Below, piece after piece: positions 1-30,169 of a stretch of 64,000 nt of DNA. Position 1 is the stretch's first letter, and the number at the start of each line of letters is the position of its first letter. Location of the stretch: the NCBI GenBank assembly GCA_945859605.1, contig OX243825.1:20299196-20363195 (forward strand). The letters are read 5' to 3'. Origin of the DNA: Lumbricus rubellus. Its lineage: Eukaryota; Annelida; Clitellata; Crassiclitellata; Lumbricidae. A program made the translations under genes and the position numbers. The notes under the pieces are model-generated. The model worked only from the letters and a program-made list of their open reading frames with translations, searched no databases and was not told the DNA's origin.

Positions 1-3000
1 GTCTGTACGTATGTCCTTTGGTCAGTCCGTCTGACTACCTGTCCTTCTATGTGTCTGTCCCGCTGTATGTCTGTACGTATGTCCTTTGGTCAGTCCGTCT
101 GACTACCTGTCCTTCTGCGTGTCCTTTTGTATGTCTGTCCCGCTGTCTCTATGTGCGTATGTGCGTTGTTCAGTCCGTCTGCCTACCTGTCCTTTTGTAT
201 GTCTGTCCCGCTATCTGTCTGTGTGTATGTCCGATGGTCAGTCCGTCTGCCTGCCTGTCCTTTGTATGTCTGATCCGCTGTCTGTCTGTGTGCATGTGCG
301 TTTGTCAGTCCGTCTGTCTACCTGTCCTTCTGTGTGTCTGTCCCGTTATATGTCTGTACGTATGTCCGTTGGTCAGTCCGTAGGACTATCTGTCCTTTTG
401 TATGTCTGTCCCGCTGTCTGACTGTGCGTATATCCGTTGGTCAGTCCGTCTGCCTACCTGTCCTTCTGTGTGTAAGTACCGCTGTCTGTCTGTGTGTATG
501 TGAGTTGGTCAGTACGTCTGCCTGCCTGTCCTTCTGTGTGTAAGTCCCGCTGTCTGTCTTTGTGTATGTGCATTTATCAGTACGTCTGCCTATCTGTTCT
601 TGTGTATGTCTGTCCCGCGGTATGTCTGTTCATATGTCCGTTGGTCAGTCCGTCTTCCTACCTGTTCTGTTGTATGTCAGTCCCGCTGTCTGTCTGTGCG
701 AATGTCCGTTGGTCAGTCCGTCTGCCTACATGTCCTTCTGTGTGTAAGTCCCGCTGTCTGTCTGTGTGTATGTGCGTTGGTCAGTACGTCTGTCTACCTG
801 TCCTTCTGTTTGTCTGTCCCGCTGTCTGTGCGTACGTCCATTGGTCAGTCCATCTGCCTGCCTGTCCTTTTGTATGTCTGTTCCGCTGTCTGTCTGTGTG
901 TATGTGCGTTTGTCAGTCCGTCTGCCTACCTGTCCTTCTGTGTGTCTGTCCCGTTATATGTCTGTACGTATGTCCGTTGGTCAGTCCGTCGGACTATCTG
1001 TCCTTCCGTGTCTGTCCCGCTATATGTCTGTGTGTATGTGCGTTTGCCAGTCCGTCTGCCTACCTGTCCTTTTGTACGTCTGTCTCGCTGTCTGTCTGTG
1101 TGTATGTGCTTTAGTCAGTCCGTCTGCCTATCTGTCCTTGTGTATGTCTGTCCCGCGGTATGTCTGTTCACATGTCCGTTGGTCAGTTCGTCTGCCTATC
1201 TGTCCTTTTGTATGTCTATCCCGCGGTATGTCTGTTCATATGTCCGTTGGTCAGTCCGTCTGCCTATCTGTCCTTTTGTATGTCTGTCCCGCTGTCTGTC
1301 TGTATGTGCGTTGGTCTGTCCGTCTGCGTACCTGTCTTGTGTATGTCTGTCCCGCGTTATGTCTGTTCATATGTACGTTGGTCAGTCCGTCTGCTTACCT
1401 GTCCTTTTGTTTGTCTGTCCCGCTGTCCGACTGTGCGTATATCCGTTGGTCAGTCCGTCTGCCTAGCTGTCCTTCTGTGTGTAAGTCCCGCTGTCTGTCT
1501 GTGCGTATGTTCGTTGGTCAGTCCGTAGGACTATCTGTCCTTCCGTGTGTCTGTCCCGCTGTATGTCTGTGTGTATGTGCGTTTGCCAGTCCGTCTGCCT
1601 ACCTGTTCTTTTGTACGTCTGTCCCGCTGTCTGTATGTGTGTATGTGCTTTGGTCAGTCCGTCTGCCTATCTGTCCTTTTGTATGTCTGTCCCGCTGTCT
1701 GTCTGTCTGTATGTGCGTTGGTCTGTCCGTCTGCGTACCTGTCCTTGTGTATGTCTGTCCTGCGTTATGTCTGTTCATATGTACGTTGGTCAGTCCGTCT
1801 GCTTACCTGTCCTTTTGTTTGTCTGTCCCGCTGTCTGACTGTGCGTATATCCGTTGGTCAGTCCGTCTGCCTACCTGTCCTTCTGTGTGTAAGTCCCGCT
1901 GTCTGTCTGTGCGTATGTCCGTTGGTCAGTCCGTAGGACTATCTGTCCTTCCGTGTGTCTGTCCCGCTGTATGTCTGTGTGTATGTGCGTTTGCCAGTCC
2001 GTCTGCCTACCTGTCCTTTTGTACGTCTGTCCCGCTGTCTGTATGTGTGTATGTGCTTTGGTCAGTCCGTCTGCCTACCTGTCCTTTTGTATGTCTGTCC
2101 CGCTGTCTGACTGTGCGTATATCCGTTGGTCAGTCCGTCTGCCTACCTGTCCTTCTGTGTGTAAGTCTCGCTGTCTGTCTGTGTGTATGTTCGTTGGTGA
2201 GTACGTCTGTCTACCTGTCCTTCTTTGTGTCTGTCCCGCTGTCTGTCTTAGTGTATGTGCGTTTGTCAGTACGTCTGCCTATCTGTCCTTTTGTATGTCT
2301 GTCCCGCTGTCTGTCTGTATGTGCGTTGGTCTGTCCGTCTGCGTACCTGTCCTTGTGTATGTCTGTCTCGCGTTATGTCTGTTCATATGTACGTTGGTCA
2401 GTCCGTCTGCCTACCTGTCCTTTTGTATGTCTGTCCCGCTGTCTGTCTGTGCGTATGTCCGTTGGTCAGTCCGTCTGCCTATCTGTCATTTTGTATGTCT
2501 GTCCCGCTGTCTGTCTGTATGTGCGTTGGTCTGTCCGTCTGCGTACCTGTCTTTTGTATGTCTGTCCCGCTGTCTGACTGTGGGTATAGCCGTTGGTCTG
2601 CCTACCTGTCCTTTTGTGTGTAAGTCCCGCTGTCTGTCTGTGTGTATGTGCGTTGCTCATTACGTCTGCCTATCTGTCCTTGTGTATGTCTGTCCCGCTG
2701 TCTGTCTGTTCATACGTCCGTTGGTCAGTCCGTCTGCCTACCTGTCTTTTTGTATGTCTGTCCTGCTGTCTGTCTGTGCGTATGTCCGTTGGTCAGCCCG
2801 CTTGCCAACTTCCCAGTCTGTGCGTCTGTCCCTTTGTCTGTCAGTCTCCTTGTCTGCTGGTCTGTATGTCTGTTTGCTGGTGGGTCCGCTTGCCTCCCTC
2901 TATGTCTGTGTGTCTGTCCTTCTGTATGTCTGTGCGTATGGTTGTTGGCCAGGCTTTCTGCCTACCTGTCTGCCTGTCTGTCTATATGTCTGCAGGAATG

Positions 3001-3045
3001 TCTGTTGGTCTATCTGCCTGCCAAGTAGTCTAGATGTCTGTGTGT
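1..3045. repeat. 68-bp satellite array (about 40 copies)
   Basis: A tandem array with a 68-bp period; for example the GGTCAGTCCG motif recurs at 20 and 88. Units diverge by point changes and small indels and become degenerate after about 2,800. The plus strand is pyrimidine/G-rich and almost free of stop codons in all three frames, which creates long artefactual ORFs of up to about 600 codons. I see no gene in it. Confidence 0.9.
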
Positions 3046-3329
3046 CTGGCCGTGAAGTAATTAGCGTAGGAAGGGCAGGAAATAACGTTTAGGGCTACAC
3101 AAATGCGTCGCCTTAATCGCGATTTAGAGTAAAGGCGATTATTATTCCGGGACCGAGCTCATTGTAATGGAAATCACGAAATCACGATAAAGTCCTCAGA
3201 GCGTGTCGACTTAATCTTGATTTCAAGCACAGTTACTGTTATAAGGGAACTCTTCTTCAACGTCATTGAACCGTGGAGTTTACTTTTAAGGCTGAATATT
3301 AGTTTCTATTTCTGCCCATCCCGTTGTCT

Positions 3330-4275
3330 GTCTTTCTCTCTGTCTTCCGCTAGTAAAATTGTGGCTGTTTTATCGTCTGTGCGTATGGCTGTACGTATGT
3401 CAGTTGGTGTCTTCGTCTATCTATCTATATGTGTGTCTGTCCATTTTGATGGTTTTAAGTCTGTTCGTTTGTGACTCCGTCTATCTATTTGTCCGTCTGT
3501 GTCTGACCATGGCTGCCCGTATGTCTGCTGGCGACTCCGTCTATCTATATGTGTATGTGTCCATTTGTATGGTTTACGTTTGTCCGTTGGTGAGTCCGCC
3601 TGTCTATCTGTCCGTCTGTGTGCCCTTCTTGCCATTTAAAGGCGCTTATTTTTCCAATAGGCTACTGAATTAATAAGTTTGAAAGCAACAAGTCACTATA
3701 AAGTCTTCACAGCATGTCGACCTAATAGTGATTTCAGACACAGTTACTTTGATGAGAATTCTGCTTCAGCTTAATTGAACATTGCTTTTAAGGCTGCAGG
3801 CTTACTATGTTTGTGTCTTTTTCTGTTCTTCCCGTTGTTAGTGTTTCTGTCTCTCCGTCGCTTTTCGTGACTGTTTTTTCATCTGCATGTTTCTTCTTGT
3901 CTCTGTATCTGCGTCCGTGAGTTTTTACGTATGCGTGTGTCCGTTTGCCTGTCTCCGTGTCTCATTGCCCTTCGGTCTGTCCGCCTGCCTACACTTCTGC
4001 CCGCCTGTGTGTCTTACGTCTCTTTGTCTGCGCGTAAGTCTGCTGGTCTGACTGCCTGTGCCTGCCTACTTGTCACTAGATCACGATTAGCTTTACACAT
4101 CCTGGGTATCTCAAGTGGTTTTCAACTGCATACCCTGACCAGTTATTGTGGATTGTACAGCGCGGTTATTTACACGAGATTAAATTTTTTTTTCTTCTCG
4201 CCGCTTGTTGGTCTGTCCTTGTGTCTGTCCGCCTGTATGGTTGAGTGTCCGTCTGTATGTCTGTTGGTCTGAATG
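3330..4275. repeat. Degenerate GTCTGTC/CTATCTAT-rich low-complexity DNA
   Basis: Patches at about 3,330-3,640 and 3,840-4,270 resemble the adjacent 68-bp satellite (CTGTC/CCGTCTG words) but without a clear period. They are separated by AT-rich unique sequence. The short ORFs here are low-complexity artefacts. Confidence 0.6.
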
Positions 4276-4924
4276 CCTTCATTTAGCCTGGCGCCTAAAT
4301 CTTCCGTCTCATTCTGTCCTATTACACACAACCATTATGGAAAGCTCTGAACTCGGATAAACAAGCATGGTCTCAGTGAATGAGCACTTTTTGTTATTAT
4401 TATTAATATTCAAAAGACTTGCGTCGTCGTGTAGCATCCATGCAAGGCGCCGACGACGGTACAATATTATATACAATGCAGTTAGAAACAAAGAAATCAT
4501 TTAAAAGCGTCAAAGCAGTCGTCTTCATTGTCATTAATATTTGTTATTTACCAGCATAATATAATTTCGTTAGTAATGTCTATGATATTTGTATTGTGAT
4601 GTGGCAAATAATATATAATTATTTCAGCCATTTTGAAATGCACAAAAACAAATTTAAATGTAAATGTAAAGGGTGAACTATTATTGTACATGAGATCTTA
4701 ATTTAGTATTTAATTATAGAACGGCATCGGATTAAAGTTAGCAATATCTGTACTTAGAAGCGAGATTTTATAAGAAATTTCTATCTTAAAATCTCTCTTA
4801 TTCAACGCAATCACCAATTATTATAGATATACAATGTACTATCAATATATATATAATGTGTACCCATGCAGTGTGGCAATCTTGCAGTAGATAACCGAGA
4901 GACTAGTTTTTCCAACACCCAGTG

Positions 4925-6546
4925 CAAGATGAATTTTTTGGACCAGTCTACTATAATAAGCCACAAACCCACACAACGTATAATTGTAGCTACTGTGTGT
5001 AGCCTACGTATCATCTAGTGATTTTAGTCAACATGAATATACACAAGCAACTGCGTGTCTATAGATACACGGCGTACACGCTGTGACACTCATAACTTCG
5101 TAAGTACACATGTACACACATAACACAAATACATAATACATGTGCAGATCTCAAAGTAGACGAAGCCATATTAGTCTAACAACGACGGTTAACATGACGT
5201 AAAGACATTATCAGCACTCAAGTAAAATGTTCAGAATGGGTTGACCTCTAAACGTTGCACAATCAGGCTGAAATTTTACAGGGAGACTATCTAACCCAAG
5301 TGGACAAAAATAAGCCTTGTGGAGAAAGAATTCTAAAAACTTAATTTTTTGCCATTGTATCGTGGACCAGTCTAGTACACAGCAACTGCTTCAGTTTCAT
5401 TATATCACTATAGGGAGGCCCAATCCGGAAAGTTACAAAATGGCCTGTGATGCAGTTGTTTGTATTTGGGTGCTTGCCAGAATACCAACACAGCTGGTTG
5501 ACTGGTGTGTCACGAAAATGTCAAAGCTTTATCAAAACTACCTAACTCTGAAGACTCACATACCATTATAAAGAGAAAGTGACAGGATGAAGATTACATG
5601 TTCAAGAGTGATCTTCAAAAATTGTTCGATATTGTCTCAAAGGATGTGAAATCCAGCAAGGCGGAGAATTCCTTCAAATGCAAAAAGAAGACGTATTTTC
5701 CAGTAGCATGAGTGTAGAAAACCTAAAGACAGCAGAAAAGGAGAGCAGAAAGAGGCAACGACAGGAGAATGGTGAAAATTGATATGAATAAGGCAAGATA
5801 AAAGGCAGTAATGAAGCAGTAGGTGAACTTTCTGCGTTGCCATCTAGTCAGGACAGAAGAAGAATTTGATTTAATATACGTCTACACTTTACAATGGCTG
5901 AATAAACAGCAGCTGCTGCTACTAAAGTCTGCCTCAATATCAAAAAGACCCAAGAATATCTTCTTTAGTTTAGTTGTTGGTGCTTTGTATCGTGTTGGCC
6001 TTCCAGCTGTGTTTGTAGATGGAGCTGCCACACTGGCGATTGGTTATGACATTAATTTCAAAAATCACATTTTCTAGAAGTTCATAAAAGAAAGAAAAGA
6101 AGCAGCTGCAATGGAAGAACAAGAGTACACACTAGCAGGCCTGCTATTAGCTCACTGAGAAATCAAAATGTTGCCCATGCGGCATCGACGGATAAAAGCA
6201 AATTATGGACCGCATGGCTATTATAATTGTCACTGGAAAATGCCAGGAAAACTCTTGGCAATCCCCAAAAATGGTTAGCGACATACAAGAAGGTGACTCT
6301 CAGGCCAGTGTTGAAGTAATTGATAAATGGAATCTCCCCCAGGCAGCGCTCAATGTCACTCAGGTAGTACATTAACGATTGCGGAACAATCTACATCTGT
6401 CCAAATAACATAAAAAGTGTCAAATGGGTTGACCTCTAAATTTCATTTCTTTTCATTAAAATTTTTTGTGATTATTATAATCATGATAAGGAACAAAACA
6501 AGCCTTGTGGAGAACTGAAATCTGCAAGATGAATTTTTTGGACCAG

Positions 6547-6552
<6 letters not shown>
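4925..6552 (+). mobile_element. Decayed transposon-like segment between 27-bp direct repeats
   Basis: The same 27-bp word (beginning GCAAGATGAATTTTTTGGAC) occurs in direct orientation at about 4,925 and 6,526. A second direct pair (GGGTTGACCTCTAAA) lies at about 5,237 and 6,426, and AAGCCTTGTGGAGAA occurs at about 5,313 and 6,500. Between them, plus-strand fragments such as 5,317-5,571 (with a V.IW.LARIPT pattern) and 5,823-6,077 read like pieces of one protein broken by stops and frameshifts. The ARIPT-type segment recalls a recurrent invertebrate transposon-associated protein, but from memory only. No intact gene remains. Confidence 0.45.

Positions 6553-6597
<45 letters not shown>
6550..6597. 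repeat. (TA)n microsatellite
   Basis: An uninterrupted AT dinucleotide run at the right edge of the decayed element. Confidence 0.95.
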
Positions 6598-6598
<1 letters not shown>

Positions 6599-6771
6599 AT
6601 CCCACTTAAATTTAAGTAGAAATTATCTTATCAATCCGACACTTATATTGCAAGAATTCTTTTCACCAATCCAACTTTTGTGCGACTATTGCTAAAAGCC
6701 TAAACCCCATGCGATGACGAATATTTTAAAATGCTAAAGCAATATATTACCTAAAACCTATAGCTCAACAC

Positions 6772-7125
6772 ATTGGCGGAAACCTAGGGGGGCAGGGGAA
6801 CGGTCCCCAATAAAAATGTTGGGGGACGGCCCATGCATTGGTCGCCCCCCCCCCCCCCAATGTTGGGCGTCAAGACTAAAAAAACATCGGAAATTGTTAT
6901 TGTCTGTGAAAAATAGAAATTTTCCATGACTTTTCTGGCCGGATGTCTATAAAAAAGAGCATCAACTTTTTGGCGGTGAAAAAATAAATTTTCATGGTTT
7001 CTGGCCGTATGACTAAAAAAGGTCATCAACTTTTTTGGTCTGTGAAAAAAAAGAAAACTTTCGTCAGACATTTGTCGTCCTTCCTTCGGCCACTCGTTCG
7101 TCCCCCCCCCCAATCTCCGCCAAGG
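6772..7125. mobile_element. Small inverted-repeat element with GACTAAAAAAGGTCAT core
   Basis: The ends are complementary (TTGGCGGAAACC near 6,774 against TCCGCCAAGG near 7,118). The interior has poly-G/poly-C edges and repeated ACTAAAAAAGGTCATCAAC words, also found in the CAGGGGCGGATCC elements at 7,760, 27,453 and 48,460. It is a non-autonomous relative of that family. The short ORFs inside are not genes. Confidence 0.55.
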
Positions 7126-7506
7126 TTTCTGCCTTTGGCTCAACATACCGTTTTAGAGCCCGAATGACTAATAACGAACCTTATGGGCTTAGCTGCCAAA
7201 TAAAATTTTTAATGTCTACCTTTAACTAAATCAATTTGACTTAGTTTCTTGCAGTGCAAGAGACCTCAAGTAATAAGCTTTGGAAATGGCATAATTAAAC
7301 ATTGTCTTCTTTGCGGACCGATTTTGCTTGCCACCTGCACCCTAAGTTATACAGCAACGATGATAAAACCAATAGCTAACCAAACTAATTTTAAAGATCC
7401 TTTAAAAAATAAAATTAGAACATGCACATTTGAAAAAAATAAGACTTCTTAACAAAGTCAAGTTGCAAAATTCGGAAAGTCAGTAAAGTGGTGTTAGCCG
7501 ATTGAC

Positions 7507-24801
<17,295 letters not shown>

Positions 24802-25750
24802 ACAAAACCAGACTAATTTTGCACAGCCTTAAGTCTATGCTTTATGCTCTAAATTGCTTACCAAGGTCTTTCAAGAACTTGTTCGTCTAACTGCAAGAAG
24901 TCGAATGAGTTCAGAACCTTTGGACGCATTTATATGCATGTACGGCTGTAGACGAGCAAGCGTCGTAATTCTTCACATCAAATGTTGTTACGTAATGTAT
25001 GGTCCACACCCTGTGTAATTATGATGGTATGATGATGTGCTATTATGATGAGACGAACCAAGGTGTCAAGAGACACCTTGGCGCTTCTCTCGGATTATTA
25101 TGACCGGGCAATAGCGATTGTCGGTTTTATTTAGCATCAAAGAGATAGAATAAAGTGATGCATAGATGGAGGAATAGATAGATAGGCCTACATGTACACG
25201 GATACAGACAGGGTAACCAGACACAAATTGGCACAGGCAAACAGTCAAACAGGCAGCGTGGCACACAGACAAAACAGACAAACAGAATAGGCTACTGACA
25301 GAATAGGCAGAGAAGCACTTGAGCATACATAAGAGCAGACATAATATAGGCATTTATGATTTATACACAGGCGCAACAGGGGTTCGCACAGTTGTCAGAA
25401 AAGACACAGACAGAGACAAATAGGGCCTACGCTGGCAGGCATGCAGAAAAACGAGTCATAAAGAAAGATAGTAATAGCCTAATAAAAACAGAATTTCTCT
25501 CTCATTACAGATAACGAAAGAGACAACGACATAATTTTTAGGCAGAGCAGCAGAGTCGCATGTCGCAATAAGGCCAGTGCGGGCCCGGGTGCTGTAGCAA
25601 CCTTGCGGTCCCTCTTCTCTCAGCAACTGGGCCACCAGGCACATAATTATACCATGTTTACTAAAAATGTTTTCCTATGGTATTTTTTAACAGGATAAGT
25701 TTACAGCACTATTAGGTGTACAGTTACAGAAAGAACAAACGTCGTCCTCA

Positions 25751-26101
25751 AGACCGTAGCCAGGATTTGATTTGGGGAGGGGGTTCTTCGGCGGAGAAAT
25801 TCTGATTATTTTTTCTGTAGTCAAAATGTCTGAAAACACCATTTTTAGTCGTCAAAATTCCAGAAGACCAACGGAAAGGGCTTTCTTAGTATCTTCCGCC
25901 CAATTCATGTTTTTTTTATTATGTGCTAGTGAATAATATTCTATTATTTTTACATTTTCAGTTTCGGATGGTGTTTTCATGGTGTTATTTCATGGTTTTT
26001 AAATCATGTGCTAGTAAATGCATTATATTATTTTTTCCATTTTCCATTTCGGGGGGTGTTCAAACGCACAAAACACAACCCTAGGTAGGCCTACGGCCTT
26101 G
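25751..26101. mobile_element. hAT-type MITE with 10-bp flanking repeat
   Basis: Starts AGACCGTAGCCAGG and ends CCTACGGCCTTG (partly inverted). Flanked on both sides by GTCGTCCTCA (25,741-25,750 and 26,102-26,111), a perfect target-site duplication. It holds two ATTTTCC/TTTCGGATGGTGTT-type subrepeats. Non-coding. Confidence 0.82.
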
Positions 26102-26604
26102 GTCGTCCTCATTTGTTAGAATATCAATCGGCGGCTCATGTTATAATAATAAAAATAAAAATTACATGGACAATTTCTATAGCGCAGTAACGCAGCCATG
26201 CCGCTACAAGGGCGCTGTACAACACACAGTATGAACGGATAATCGCAAGTTATTACAGGAGTCGAATTTAACTGCACAGGCAGCCATGAGCGGCGCCATA
26301 TCCGTCCTACTAAGCAACAGAGAGTAAGGGACTTGCTCAAGGTCCTACACAGGTATTGACCAACCGAATAGAGGCGCGAATTCTCAGCGCAACTTCGGCG
26401 TAACAAGCCAGACGCTATGTTATGTCTCATCCGTTTCTTGTTCTTTTTGTCCTGTTTGTCCACATTTCCAGTGTTTTTATATTTACTTGTCTATAATGAT
26501 CTTTGTTTCTTATCCGTATAGCACTTCTCTTTAAAGCACTATAATTACAATCTGTCCTTAATGCGGTGGCTCGCCTCATTCATTCATTCATTTCAAGAAT
26601 TTAT

Positions 26605-27420
26605 ATAGCGCCTCTTCAAGAAATCCACTCAGAAGCGCTCCCAGTCCAACCACGGTGAAACAAAAAAGTTTTAAGGAGCTTGTAGAACACTGACGAGTCG
26701 ACCCTAGGCAGCAAGCGCATCTGCAACGGGAGACTATTCCAGACAGAAGGACCTACAACTGAGAAAGCACGACGCTGACAGGTTGATGTTTCAACACGCG
26801 GGACGAAAAGCTTACCGCTAGAGGCAGAGCGAAGGGCTCTGCGAGAAAGGACAACAGATAATGGACAGCAGAGTTCACACAGATAAGTTGGGGCACAGCC
26901 AAGGAGACAACGCCAAACCAGTGAAGCAATTCTGTATTCGATGCGCTGTGAGATAGGTAGCCAGTGTAAAGTATCACGAATGTAAGATGAAACGGATGCA
27001 TATTTGGGGATTCGACCAATTAGCCGGGCTGCAGACCAAAGAACACGGTCAAGTTGGGATAACAATAATAGAGGTAAACCAACCAGAACAGAGCAACAAT
27101 AGTCCAAGCGGCTGGTGACAAAAGCATGAACAAGGGAAGCAGCAGAGTTCTCTGATAAGGACCGAGAGATGACCCGTAGCTGACGAATTTGGTAGTAACA
27201 GCCACGAGTCAGCTGGTAGACATGTTTTGAGAAACTAAGTTCTTCATCAAGCATAACACCCAAGTCCCGAACAGAATCAAAAAAAGGTAACATGGGGAAA
27301 TGTTTTAGCCACGGCACAACGATCAACATTTGCCAGTCGTCTACATCCACCCAACCAGATGAATTGAGTTTTGGAAGCATTAAGTAGGAGGCGGTTAGAG
27401 GCTAACCAGCTAACCAGCTT
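26605..27420 (-). pseudogene. CR1/L2-type LINE, 5'-truncated 3' end
   Basis: An open minus-strand frame of 254 codons (27,380-26,616) holds the region after the reverse transcriptase core: RDLGVMLDEELSFSKHV, the LDYCCSVLVGLP box, RLIGRIPKYASVSSYIRDTL, HWLPISQRIEYRI and GPSVWNSLP. The upstream polymerase motifs are missing. The 3' end has the AGCGCTTCTGAG...GCGCTATATAAA hairpin and an (ATGA)n tail. It is the best-preserved LINE piece in the window, still open but lacking its 5' part. Confidence 0.85.
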
Positions 27421-27452
27421 ATCCATAGCATACCAAAGTTTGGGCATATAAT

Positions 27453-27804
27453 CAGGGGCGGATCCAGGGTGGGGGCAATCTGGCCATGGCCCCCATTTAA
27501 AACTACCATGAGACGTGGCCCCCCAATTGGTCTGAAATTAGCAATACGCATAATGGGTCTAATCGCATATCCCCCCTAATCGGAAAATCGCATGGGACGT
27601 GGCCCTCATTCGGTTTTCAAGTGGAGGACTAAAAAAGGTCATAAACTTTTTGGGCGGATGAAAAGTCCTTTTTCCTTTTTTCGTCAGCCAAAGACTGACC
27701 ACTATTTATTTTCGACCAACAAACGAAATTTCGACATTTTTTCACCTGTCACATCCCAAGATCTAAGATTTTCCCCCCCTGGAAGAGTTCTGGATCCGCC
27801 ACTG
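27453..27804. mobile_element. CAGGGGCGGATCC-family hAT-type element (copy 2)
   Basis: Starts CAGGGGCGGATCCAGG and ends CTGGATCCGCCACTG. Perfect 8-bp target duplication CATATAAT at 27,445-27,452 and 27,805-27,812. It defines the true ends of this family. Confidence 0.92.
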
Positions 27805-27829
27805 CATATAATTATGAAGTTTTATACGG

Positions 27830-28215
27830 GAAGAACTGACCTGGTTGGCTATCCAAAAACTATTGAGTTTAAGATTCTAATGCGTAATTGCATAGCAGGC
27901 CAAGCTCCTAACTGTCATATGGGACTTTGTGTGCCTGTGCTAACCATTCCAGCCAGTAGATACCTTCGCTTTGCAATACAAAGTCATGGTGACCTGGTTG
28001 TTCCTATGGCTCGATCTTCCACAGCGCTGCATAGAAGTTTTGCTATGGTCGGTCCGTCTTTCTGGAATAAGTTACCTATTAGTCTCCGTAATGAACTTCT
28101 TTGTCTTTCTTTGCTCATTTACCGCAAGCGTTTGAAAACCATTCTCTTTGATTGTGGTTTGGTGTCAGTTCGGTAGCGCCGCTGAGTTTTTTGAAGTGGC
28201 GCTATGTAAACGTAC
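27830..28215 (+). pseudogene. LINE 3'-end fragment
   Basis: The plus frame reads GRTDLVGYPKTIEFKILMRN, LVVPMARSSTALHRSFAMVG and PSFWNKLPISLRNE, then the GCGCCGCTGAGTT...GGCGCTATGTAAA tail. It is homologous in layout to the C-terminus at 26.6-27.4 kb but strongly diverged, so it belongs to a different subfamily. Confidence 0.75.
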
Positions 28216-28339
28216 TATTACCATTAGGTCTACTCTGTATATATCTCTATATGCATAATTTATCCTCTGTTTAATCCTATTCGTTTTTTCCTTATCATTT
28301 GAATTTAAATGCATAAGTAGGCTACATTTTGTACATCTT

Positions 28340-28347
28340 CTTATTAC

Positions 28348-28382
<35 letters not shown>

Positions 28383-28386
28383 CCAG

Positions 28387-28480
<94 letters not shown>

Positions 28481-28511
28481 TTCATCATCATCATCATAAT
28501 AATCATCATCA

Positions 28512-28550
<39 letters not shown>

Positions 28551-28860
28551 TCATCATCATCATGATCATCATCATTAACATCATCGTCATCGTCATAATC
28601 ATCGTCATCATCATCATCGTCGTCGTCGTTATCATCATGATCATGATCATAATCATCATCATCATCATCGTCGTCGTCGTTATCATCATGATCATGATCA
28701 TGATCATAATCATCATCGTCGTCGTTAGCGTCATAATCATGGTCATCATCATCATCATCATCATAATCATCATCATCATCATGGTGGTCGTCGTCGTCAT
28801 GATAATGATCGTCATCATCATATTCATTATCGTCTTTACAGTCATCATGGTCGTTTTCAT
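28340..28860. repeat. (CAT)n/(CGT)n trinucleotide array
   Basis: Mixed ATC/GTC trinucleotides over about 520 bp. The poly-Asp, poly-Met and poly-Ile ORFs are artefacts. Confidence 0.97.
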
Positions 28861-28879
28861 AAAAATTCATAATCATTGT

Positions 28880-29980
28880 TTCTAGTTGTCTTTAGGATGG
28901 TGGGGAGGACTGTTTAAAGCATGGTCGAAGCATTAACAGACGTGATTGTCTTATAGTGAAAACTCAGATTAGGCCACGTGGTATGAGTCTTGTAACTAGA
29001 CGTGCCAATAATTTTACCTAATTGTGGAATGGCTTTGCAAGCTTGGATGCTGCATGATAACGCGCGCGCGCGCGCGTGTGTCTTTGTGTGTATTGTAAGA
29101 AAGCAATCTCAAGATAATCTAAAATTTAATATTATGGGTCTCAACTCATAGGCAGCCAACAAATTTAATGCTTCAGCAATTTGAACGTTATTTGTATTAA
29201 TGCCATGCTCTGTCGATTAGTTTGAATTTGTTTAAGATAATGTAAATTGCCATTGCAATAATAGCTTGATGATGCCACGATGGTCGACCTATTTTGGCAG
29301 CGGCAGGTGACGCAGGTTCCAATACAAAAGCCTCATCAGTAAGGTGTGTCCAAGATCAATCCACACGTGTATTCAAAGAACCTTGGGGTGTGTCCACGCA
29401 ATATAAGGTTTGCGCCTTAATTACAGTAGGCAATATAGGCGGTGGACACCTTATTGCCTTGGGCAGCTTCTGACTAGCGCCTATGCGGCTCAAAGAGATT
29501 TGATATGACATCAAAAGAATAATAATATTCGCTTGATTATCTTTCAATCTGACAAACCGCAGAATGATTACAGGCACATGTTATACGAAATACGGCCCAC
29601 TATAGCACGACACGCAGGTCGGCTTTACAGCAGTGGATTCGGCTTAACACTATTGGCCTAAGTGCTGGATCACTCCTGGTTCGGCCAAACCAGAAGTGGG
29701 AGGAGCTATGTTATTTTCGACAGGACCCGAGGGAAACAACACAACAGAAAGGACCACTGGCGGCTAATAGAAAATTCAAATAAATTTGCTCTCTGTGCGA
29801 GGCTTGAACCCGGGAAGCGTGGAGGAGCGCTGTGATTCATAGTCAAAACATTCACAATGCGTTCCCGACACCAACCATATGGAGGCGATGGGTACAAGCA
29901 GTGGCGTAGACAAGGAGGGCTGGGGGCTTAAACCGCCATGGGCTTAGGAGGAAACCTTTTTATGAAACTCAAAACTGTCC
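28880..29980. other. No recognisable gene
   Basis: Unique-looking intergenic DNA with a short (GC)n(GT)n run near 29,060-29,090. There are no exon-like frames with splice sites and no repeat shared elsewhere in the window. Confidence 0.5.
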
Positions 29981-29984
29981 TTTT

Positions 29985-30068
29985 TGCCGTGCTAGAGTCC
30001 GGAGCGCTTCTGAGTAGTCCCCCTTGAAGAAGCGCTTTACAAATTACTGAATGAATAAATGAATTAAT
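29985..30068 (+). mobile_element. LINE/SINE 3' tail
   Basis: AGCGCTTCTGAGTAG, then CTTGAAGAAGCGCTTTACAA and AATGAATAAATGAAT. Only the terminal hairpin and tail survive. Confidence 0.7.
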
Positions 30069-30169
30069 TTATTAATGCATACATACAAATGGCAGTCCAT
30101 AATTTGTTTCACGGCTACGCCATTGGTGAAAGTGATTGAGCAAGTTACAAATACCCGCTATGAGAATTT

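Noticed and set aside
18..3092. Long plus-strand ORFs (up to about 600 codons, Cys/Val/Ser-rich)
   Set aside because: They are translations of the 68-bp satellite and its fringe; all frames are similarly open and no splice or start context is present.
28165..28885. Poly-Asp/poly-Met/poly-Ile ORFs of 100-230 codons
   Set aside because: Trinucleotide repeat artefact overlapping on both strands.
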